A stretch of DNA of 8,629 nucleotides, taken from positions 1 to 8,629 of the forward strand of contig CAZLRW010000143.1 in assembly GCA_964561925.1 (NCBI GenBank), given 5' to 3'. Positions 4,978 to 8,629 of the stretch are shown piece after piece (within the stretch, counting starts at the first letter, position 1; each line of letters opens with the position of its first letter). The translations under genes were made by a program, and so were the position numbers. This stretch comes from SZUA-430 sp964561925 (GTDB lineage: Bacteria > Pseudomonadota > Alphaproteobacteria > Micropepsales > Micropepsaceae). Under the pieces are notes generated by a model. The model saw only the letters and a program-made list of their open reading frames with translations. It was not told the origin of the DNA and ran no database searches.

Positions 4978-6164
4978 CAGCCCTTCACGCAGACGATTTG
5001 GCGGAGCGTATGGACCACCTCCACCAAGTCGGCTTGCGCGGCCATGACGGCGTCGATGTCCTTGTAGGCCATCGGCGTTTCGTCGATGACGCCCGGGTCT
5101 TTGCGGCATTCGACGTGGGCCGTTGCCGCGATGTGGTCTTCGAGCGTGAAGCGTTCCTTCGCCGCCGTGCGCGACATGGCGCGGCCGGCACCGTGCGAGC
5201 AGGACTCGAACGATTCCGGATTGCCAAGGCCGCGCACGATGAAGGACTTCGCACCCATCGAGCCCGGGATGATGCCGAGTTCGCCCTTACGGGCGCGCAC
5301 GGCACCCTTGCGGGTCAACCAGACGCGTTCGCCGAAGTGCTCTTCGCGTTCGACGTAGTTGTGGTGGCAGTTCACCGCCACGTCGGACGTTTCGAGGTCC
5401 GGCCACGTCTCCTGCAGCACCGCCAGAGCCGCGCCCATCATCACGTCGCGGTTCGAGCGCGCGTAGTCTTGCGCCCAACCGACCGCCTCGACGTAATCGT
5501 TGAAGGCCTCTGTGCCTTCGCCGAACCACGCCAGGTCGCGGTCCGCGAGTTTCAGGCCCGCCGCCTCGATTTCCTCCTTCGCCTTCGCGATGAAGTACTG
5601 GCCGATGCGGTTGCCGATGCCGCGCGAGCCCGAGTGCAGCATCACCCAGACGCGATCCGCCTCGTCGAGGCAGATTTCGACGAAGTGGTTGCCGCCGCCG
5701 AGCGTGCCGATCTGCAGCGCCGCCGACTTCTTCTCCATGATCTTCGGGTGCTTTGCCTCGATCGCCTCGTAACCCAGCTTGTGGCGCTGGTACCAGGCGG
5801 CTTCGGCGCGGCGCGGGGCCTCTTTGTGCGAGGCTTGGCCGACCGGGATCACGGATTCGATGCCGGCGCGGATGCTCTTGAGCGAGTCCGGCAGGCGCGA
5901 GGCGGTGACGTTCGTCATCACGGCCGCCATGCCGCAGCCGATGTCGACGCCGACCGCGGCCGGAATGATCGCGCCCTTCGTCGGGATGACGGAGCCGACT
6001 GTCGCACCCTTCCCCAAGTGCACGTCGGGCATGACCGCGACGTGACCGTGGATGAACGGGAGTTCGGCGATGTTCTTCAGCTGCTTGCGCGCTTCCGGTT
6101 CGACGGGGACGCCCGACGTCCACGCCTTGATCGGGACGCCTTTGGATTCGATGAGTTCGTGCAT
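4977..6164 (-). CDS. rtcB: RNA-splicing ligase RtcB
   Basis: The 395-residue protein is close to the roughly 400 residues usual for RtcB. Hallmarks in order are MPDVHLGKG (45-53), VDIGCGM with D75 and C78, GTLGGGNHF with H160, LHSGSRGIGN with H177, NCHHNY (265-270) and SCSHGAGRAMSR with H324. H324 is the likely histidine that is guanylylated by GTP; the others are Mn2+ ligands in studied RtcBs. The enzyme joins 2',3'-cyclic-phosphate or 3'-phosphate ends to 5'-OH ends, healing broken tRNA and rRNA. The ATG at 6164 matches the N-terminus of E. coli RtcB in register. It lies 80 bp after the Ro60 gene, with a hairpin and a mini-ORF between. No rtcA or archease gene is in the window. Confidence 0.98.
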   Translation of the reverse strand: MHELIESKGVPIKAWTSGVPVEPEARKQLKNIAELPFIHGHVAVMPDVHLGKGATVGSVIPTKGAIIPAAVGVDIGCGMAAVMTNVTASRLPDSLKSIRAGIESVIPVGQASHKEAPRRAEAAWYQRHKLGYEAIEAKHPKIMEKKSAALQIGTLGGGNHFVEICLDEADRVWVMLHSGSRGIGNRIGQYFIAKAKEEIEAAGLKLADRDLAWFGEGTEAFNDYVEAVGWAQDYARSNRDVMMGAALAVLQETWPDLETSDVAVNCHHNYVEREEHFGERVWLTRKGAVRARKGELGIIPGSMGAKSFIVRGLGNPESFESCSHGAGRAMSRTAAKERFTLEDHIAATAHVECRKDPGVIDETPMAYKDIDAVMAAQADLVEVVHTLRQIVCVKG

Positions 6165-6169
6165 GGTGT

Positions 6170-6200
6170 TCAGCGAAGCATGTTCGTGCTCGCTCCTTCT
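6170..6200 (-). promoter_or_regulatory. Shine-Dalgarno plus 3-codon upstream ORF before rtcB
   Basis: The only strong ribosome-binding site before rtcB, AGAAGGAG (6200-6193), lies 28 nt from the rtcB ATG, too far for direct use. It is 11 nt from an out-of-frame ATG (6181-6179) that reads Met-Leu-Arg-stop (stop 6172-6170). The rtcB ATG follows after 5 nt. This suggests that rtcB may be translated by reinitiation after a minimal ORF. No in-frame alternative start lies closer to the Shine-Dalgarno. Confidence 0.4.
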
Positions 6201-6213
6201 ATCAGAAATGGTT

Positions 6214-6238
6214 GCCCTTCTCCCTCCGGGAGAAGGGC
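6214..6238. repeat. Perfect 11-bp palindromic hairpin between Ro60 and rtcB
   Basis: GCCCTTCTCCC (6214-6224) and GGGAGAAGGGC (6228-6238) are perfect arms around a 3-nt loop. No T-run follows in either direction, so it is not a classical terminator. GC-rich palindromes with CCCTTCTCCC-like arms are common intergenic repeats in alphaproteobacterial genomes. Here it sits between two cotranscribed genes and may mark an RNA-processing site or protect the upstream rsr message. Confidence 0.6.
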
Positions 6239-6244
6239 TACTGC

Positions 6245-7576
6245 TTAAGAGGCGTTCTCCTGCGCGATGATCCAATCGATCACGCTTTCAGAGAAGCCGT
6301 CGACGCGGGTCCACTCGCCTGAGCCCACGCCGTTTCGGTAGGAGGCGACGTTGATCATCGTGGCGTTGCCTTTCGGCGCGCCGACGGGATCGTGCGACTG
6401 TTCGTCGGTGATGACGATGAGGCGCACGCCTTTTTGATCAACTTCCTTCACCGCTTTGCCGAGTTCCGTTCCGCCGTGCGGCTGGCTTTGCACGATCGCG
6501 TCGCGCAGGGCGAAGCCGCGGCGGGGTGGGACCTTCTTCACGTCGTTCGAGAATGTGAAGATCTCGACGTCGTCGCAGATCTCGCGGGCGAGAACCGCGA
6601 GGCCGCAGGCGGCGTCGAGGCGCGCCATCTCAGACCGCGCCGACAACGGCACGTCCATCGAACCCGACACGTCGACCAGGATGCGCGTTTCGCCCGGAAG
6701 CTTCGCGTGGCCTTCGAGCGAGCGGAACATCGCCTTCTCGAGTTCCGGCTCGAAGTCCGGGGCGTAGCGCGCGGCCGCGATGAAACGATACGGCAGCACG
6801 CGGTCGGTGCGCATGGCATCGAGTGCGCTCGCGATCGTCTTCTTCGCGACGCCCGCGGTCAGCATGCCGCGAAGGTTGCGCAGGAGCGCGAGCGCGCCGA
6901 GCTTCTTCTCGGCGATCAGGCGTTCGAACGTTTCCTTCTTGCTGGCGCCGGAGGAGAGCTGAACCTCCCACGTGTCCGGCGAGGCGAGCGTGCCGTCGAC
7001 GAGCTGCTTCCAGACCTTCGCCTGATCCGCGTTCGAGGGTTTGGCGTGGGTCAAGAACAGCACGTCGCGCAGGCGCACCGGCCCGTCGCGGTCGTACTTC
7101 GCGAGCTGATAGGCGTCGAATTTCTCGAACGCCTTGGCGAGGCCCTTCTTCACCTGCGCCGGAACCGGACGCTTCTTCCGCTGCTGCATTGGACCGATGA
7201 CGTCGGACCAATAGATGGCGAGGAATTCCGTCATTTCGTCCGGGCGCTGGATCACGCGGGCGAGCGTCGCTGCGACCAGCGGACGGTGCTCGGCGCTTGC
7301 CGCCATCGCGCGCACGAGGAGAAGCGGCGCATGGCGGAGCTTCATCTTTTCGCGGGCGTCGATCGCGATTTGCGCAACCGTTTCCGGTGCCACCTTCGGC
7401 ACGAGCGCTTGGATGCGGTCGGCGATCGCTTCGCCGTCTTCGTAGAACTGATCCTCCCAGAGCATGCAGTTCATCACCGAACGGCGCAGCTGCTGTTCGG
7501 GACCGAACGTGCGCGCAGGCGCGCCTTCGTGCGTGCGCTGTTTCTTGAAGCGCTTGAAGATGTTCAGTTTGGCCAT
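6245..7576 (-). CDS. rsr: Ro60/Rsr family RNA-binding protein (TROVE plus vWA domains)
   Basis: The 443-residue protein has an alpha-helical TROVE region (about residues 25-285, starting GPEQQLRRSVMNCMLWEDQF) followed by a von Willebrand factor A domain (about 295-440). The metal-ion-dependent adhesion site is intact: D302-V-S304-G-S306, T370 in HGGT and D391 in VITDEQS. Ro60 proteins form a HEAT-repeat ring that binds misfolded RNA 3' ends in its hole and Y RNA on its outer face. In Deinococcus the Y RNA tethers Ro to polynucleotide phosphorylase. The ATG at 7576 has a strong GGGAGGGG ribosome-binding site. It lies 22 bp after the hypothetical gene and is followed by rtcB, so the three likely form an operon. 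Confidence 0.93.
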   Translation of the reverse strand: MAKLNIFKRFKKQRTHEGAPARTFGPEQQLRRSVMNCMLWEDQFYEDGEAIADRIQALVPKVAPETVAQIAIDAREKMKLRHAPLLLVRAMAASAEHRPLVAATLARVIQRPDEMTEFLAIYWSDVIGPMQQRKKRPVPAQVKKGLAKAFEKFDAYQLAKYDRDGPVRLRDVLFLTHAKPSNADQAKVWKQLVDGTLASPDTWEVQLSSGASKKETFERLIAEKKLGALALLRNLRGMLTAGVAKKTIASALDAMRTDRVLPYRFIAAARYAPDFEPELEKAMFRSLEGHAKLPGETRILVDVSGSMDVPLSARSEMARLDAACGLAVLAREICDDVEIFTFSNDVKKVPPRRGFALRDAIVQSQPHGGTELGKAVKEVDQKGVRLIVITDEQSHDPVGAPKGNATMINVASYRNGVGSGEWTRVDGFSESVIDWIIAQENAS

Positions 7577-7598
7577 CGGCCCCTCCCTTTGAGTTCGT

Positions 7599-8060
7599 CT
7601 ATCCGAATTTCAGTTCCATCGTCTCGCCGAAGCGCGTCGCTTTCCATTGACCTTGCAGGCGGCGCAAGCGTTCGAGCGCGCGTTCGACGAAGGCCTCCGT
7701 CAGCCATGGCGGTATTGTGTCGCCGTGCGCATCGAGCAAGTTTTTCAATCCGGCGATCGCTTGCGCCGGCGTCGCTTGGCCCTTCGCTGCGTTCGTCATC
7801 ACGGCGACGACCGCCTCCGTCATGGAGAGCTCGCCTGCGGGTGGTCCCATTTCGGATAGCTCGCCATAGCCGCGGCCGGTTGCGAGCGCGCCATAGAAAG
7901 ACTGCGTCAGGCCCGCTTCCGTTTCGACCGCGAGGTGGATGAGGTCGTGGAGCAGGAAGCTGCGCGTCTCAAGTTCGACCGAGTCGCGCGTGCCATCGGC
8001 GCGCACGCATTCGAAGCGATGGCGCGCATCGCTGAGTTTCGTGAAGCGGATCGTGAGCAT
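7599..8060 (-). CDS. Conserved hypothetical protein with HDxxHxxxE motif
   Basis: I do not recognise a named family. The protein has 153 residues and starts MLTIRFTKLSDARHRFECVR, a beta-rich segment with ADGTRDSVEL. A helix follows with H38-D39-L-I-H42-x-x-x-E46 (LLHDLIHLAVETEAGL), which could bind metal. Then comes SFYGALATGRGYGEL, and the C-terminal half is mainly helical (TEAFVERALERLRRLQGQWK). The start at 8060 is preferred over ATG 8066 because AAGGA lies 8 nt before 8060 and only 2 nt before 8066. It has no signal peptide. It sits between the Y RNA genes and Ro60, 22 bp from the latter, so a role linked to RNA handling is possible but only by position. Confidence 0.85.
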   Translation of the reverse strand: MLTIRFTKLSDARHRFECVRADGTRDSVELETRSFLLHDLIHLAVETEAGLTQSFYGALATGRGYGELSEMGPPAGELSMTEAVVAVMTNAAKGQATPAQAIAGLKNLLDAHGDTIPPWLTEAFVERALERLRRLQGQWKATRFGETMELKFG

Positions 8061-8166
8061 GGGCATCGTCCTTCGATAGCAGCCGCCGTGGGGCGCGCGC
8101 GAGTGACGGACGTCGCGAGCGAGGCGGCGCTTGGAAATTCGGCGGGGAACAGGCGACACTGCTATT

Positions 8167-8318
8167 GGGGTTTCCCCCAGATGCTCTACCGCTGAGCTAT
8201 GGGTGCGCAAGTGTTGCACCCAGTGGGACTCGAACCCACGACCCTCTCGTTATGAGCGAAGTAACAGATGTCTTCACCACCGCCTTAGATTGCCCTCCAT
8301 CGCTGTGGCAATGGAGGG
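8167..8318 (-). ncRNA. Y RNA (YrlA-like), copy 2, with near-complete tRNA mimicry
   Basis: Read on the minus strand. A 5' hairpin (8318-8293, 8 bp plus 3 inner pairs) is followed by GGTGGTGAAGA (8281-8271) and TGTTACTTCG (8266-8257), which give a GAAG/CTTC stem-loop. A permuted tRNA fold comes next: CGAGA (8249-8245), a 5-nt variable loop, T arm GTGGG-TTCGAGT-CCCAC (8239-8223), acceptor strand TGGGTGC (8222-8216), a 9-nt cap, and GCACCCA (8206-8200). Then come T8-A9 equivalents, D arm GCTC-AGCGGTA-GAGC (8197-8183) and TCTGG (8181-8177). TCTGG closes on CGAGA with 4 of 5 pairs. A small GGGG/CCCC hairpin ends the unit. Ends are estimated. Bacterial Y RNAs beside Ro60 are known to carry such tRNA-like domains. 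An ordinary tRNA or tmRNA does not fit this order. Confidence 0.75.
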
Positions 8319-8340
8319 GACCGGGGAACTTTCGAGATTT

Positions 8341-8479
8341 ATACGCCCCTCATCGGGGCTCCGTGCGCTCGCCTTCGAGCCGCGCGTCTTGCGACGCGGA
8401 GGGAATCGAACCCTCACCTCACGGCTGGCCGAAGTAACAAACCTCTTCACCACCAGCCTTCGCTTGCGATAGCCAAGCG
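8341..8479 (-). ncRNA. Y RNA (YrlA-like), copy 1
   Basis: On the minus strand, a 5' hairpin CGCTTG/CAAGCG (8479-8461) leads into AAGGCTGGTGGTGAAGA (8460-8444). GGCTGG (8458-8453) can pair with CCAGCC (8428-8423) and GAAG with CTTC, leaving a 10-nt loop as in copy 2. The tRNA-like module follows: CCGTG (8424-8420), 4-nt variable loop, T arm GAGGG-TTCGATT-CCCTC (8415-8399), acceptor CGCGTC-GCAA-GACGCG (8398-8383), and D arm GCTC-GAAGGC-GAGC (8380-8367). CACGG (8365-8361) then pairs perfectly with CCGTG, a 5-bp anticodon-like stem. A GCCCC/GGGGC hairpin (8359-8345) ends it. There is no anticodon loop inside the module. It lies 173 nt upstream of copy 2. Ends are estimated. Confidence 0.72.
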
Positions 8480-8535
8480 AACGCTGCCACGCCGAAGCCC
8501 GGTTGGGCGAAGGCGCGCGCAGCGTCCGCAAGCTA

Positions 8536-8550
8536 CGGCTTGGCAAGCCG
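8536..8550. other. Short palindrome after the amtB stop
   Basis: CGGCT-TGGCA-AGCCG (8536-8550) forms a small 5-bp hairpin 24 nt after the amtB stop on the minus strand. No T-run follows, so it is at best a weak terminator. The stretch 8480-8573 otherwise shows no gene and no convincing promoter for the Y RNAs. Confidence 0.25.
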
Positions 8551-8573
8551 ACAAACGGATGCCAAGCGAATTC

Positions 8574-8629
8574 CTATTGATGAATGCTCTCGCCGTGGAG
8601 GGCGAGGTCTTGGCCTTCGCGTTCCTGGT
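8574..8629 (-). CDS. amtB: Ammonium transporter (AmtB-like), C-terminal tail only
   Basis: Seventeen residues are visible before the TAG at 8576-8574: QEREGQDLALHGESIHQ. They match the cytoplasmic tail of AmtB proteins, which in E. coli ends with a similar EEQEREGLDVNSHGENAYNA. This tail binds GlnK/PII in regulated transporters. The rest of the gene lies beyond the right edge. The call rests on a short stretch, but the E-R-E-G-x-D and H-G-E pattern is distinctive. Confidence 0.7.
   Translation of the reverse strand, partial: QEREGQDLALHGESIHQ

Noticed and set aside
6392..7942. 516-codon plus-strand frame opposite Ro60 and the hypothetical gene.
   Set aside because: It is a shadow of the minus-strand genes; the translation shows only biased composition.
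8177..8256. An ordinary tRNA-Met or tRNA-Ile gene (CAT anticodon-like loop, T arm, D arm).
   Set aside because: The 3' half lies upstream of the 5' half on the same strand, the acceptor stem is capped by a 9-nt loop, and a homologous unit next door lacks an anticodon loop. A linear tRNA cannot be drawn.
8167..8479. Two-piece (permuted) tmRNA, which occurs in alphaproteobacteria.
   Set aside because: Both units have a true D stem-loop, which tmRNA lacks. No tag-peptide frame follows, and the acceptor sequences are not alanine-tRNA-like.
8480..8573. A sigma-54 promoter upstream of the Y RNAs, by analogy with RtcR control in enterobacteria (TGGCA near 8555 and 8490).
   Set aside because: The TTGC element is not at the required GG-N10-GC spacing after either TGGCA, so the match is not acceptable.
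8580..8629. Start of a plus-strand gene (MNALAVEGEVLAF...).
   Set aside because: The minus-strand frame gives a distinctive AmtB C-terminus ending at 8574, and no ribosome-binding site precedes the plus-strand ATG.

Overview
The window looks like a chromosomal segment of a GC-rich alphaproteobacterium. The grounds are the rpmI-rplT-pheS order, the codon use and the protein sequences; Caulobacterales/Hyphomonadaceae-like is a guess that was not tested. Nearly everything is on the minus strand. The one exception is a VapBC-type toxin-antitoxin pair.

Left end (1-825, minus): rpmI (L35), rplT (L20) and the 5' end of pheS, a translation cluster with a plausible promoter at 915-943. Divergent from it (1014-1639, plus) are a ribbon-helix-helix antitoxin and a PIN-domain toxin with overlapping stop and start, closed by a strong hairpin at 1712-1741. 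A MATE-family efflux gene (minus, 1746-3164) converges on that hairpin. Upstream of the MATE gene is a leader of about 270 nt. It holds a promoter-like pair, a 33-codon Thr-rich leader ORF, hairpins and a very strong intrinsic terminator just before the MATE gene. This looks like an undescribed attenuator.

Middle (3533-4885, minus): three tandem paralogues of a small SnoaL/NTF2-like protein, all starting MGPNEK and ending in a D-T-x-P-L-x-R-A type motif.

Right half (4977-8479, minus): an RNA-repair and RNA-quality-control locus. In transcription order it has two homologous structured RNAs, a small conserved hypothetical protein with an HDxxHxxxE motif, a Ro60/Rsr protein (TROVE plus vWA domains), and the RNA ligase RtcB. 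Each RNA carries a circularly permuted tRNA-like module: half of an anticodon-like stem, a T arm, a capped acceptor stem, a D arm and the other half of the anticodon-like stem. The D-loop GG and the TTCGA T-loop are kept. Bacterial Y RNAs are known to be encoded beside Ro60 and to mimic tRNA, so I read these as a tandem pair of YrlA-type Y RNAs. This is the most interesting content of the window. The last 56 bases encode the C-terminus of an AmtB-type ammonium transporter.

Likely teamwork: Ro60 bound to Y RNA would handle structured or damaged RNA next to RtcB, which ligates 2',3'-cyclic-phosphate and 5'-OH ends. Enterobacteria have a comparable rsr-Y RNA-rtcBA locus. No rtcA, rtcR or archease gene is visible here.
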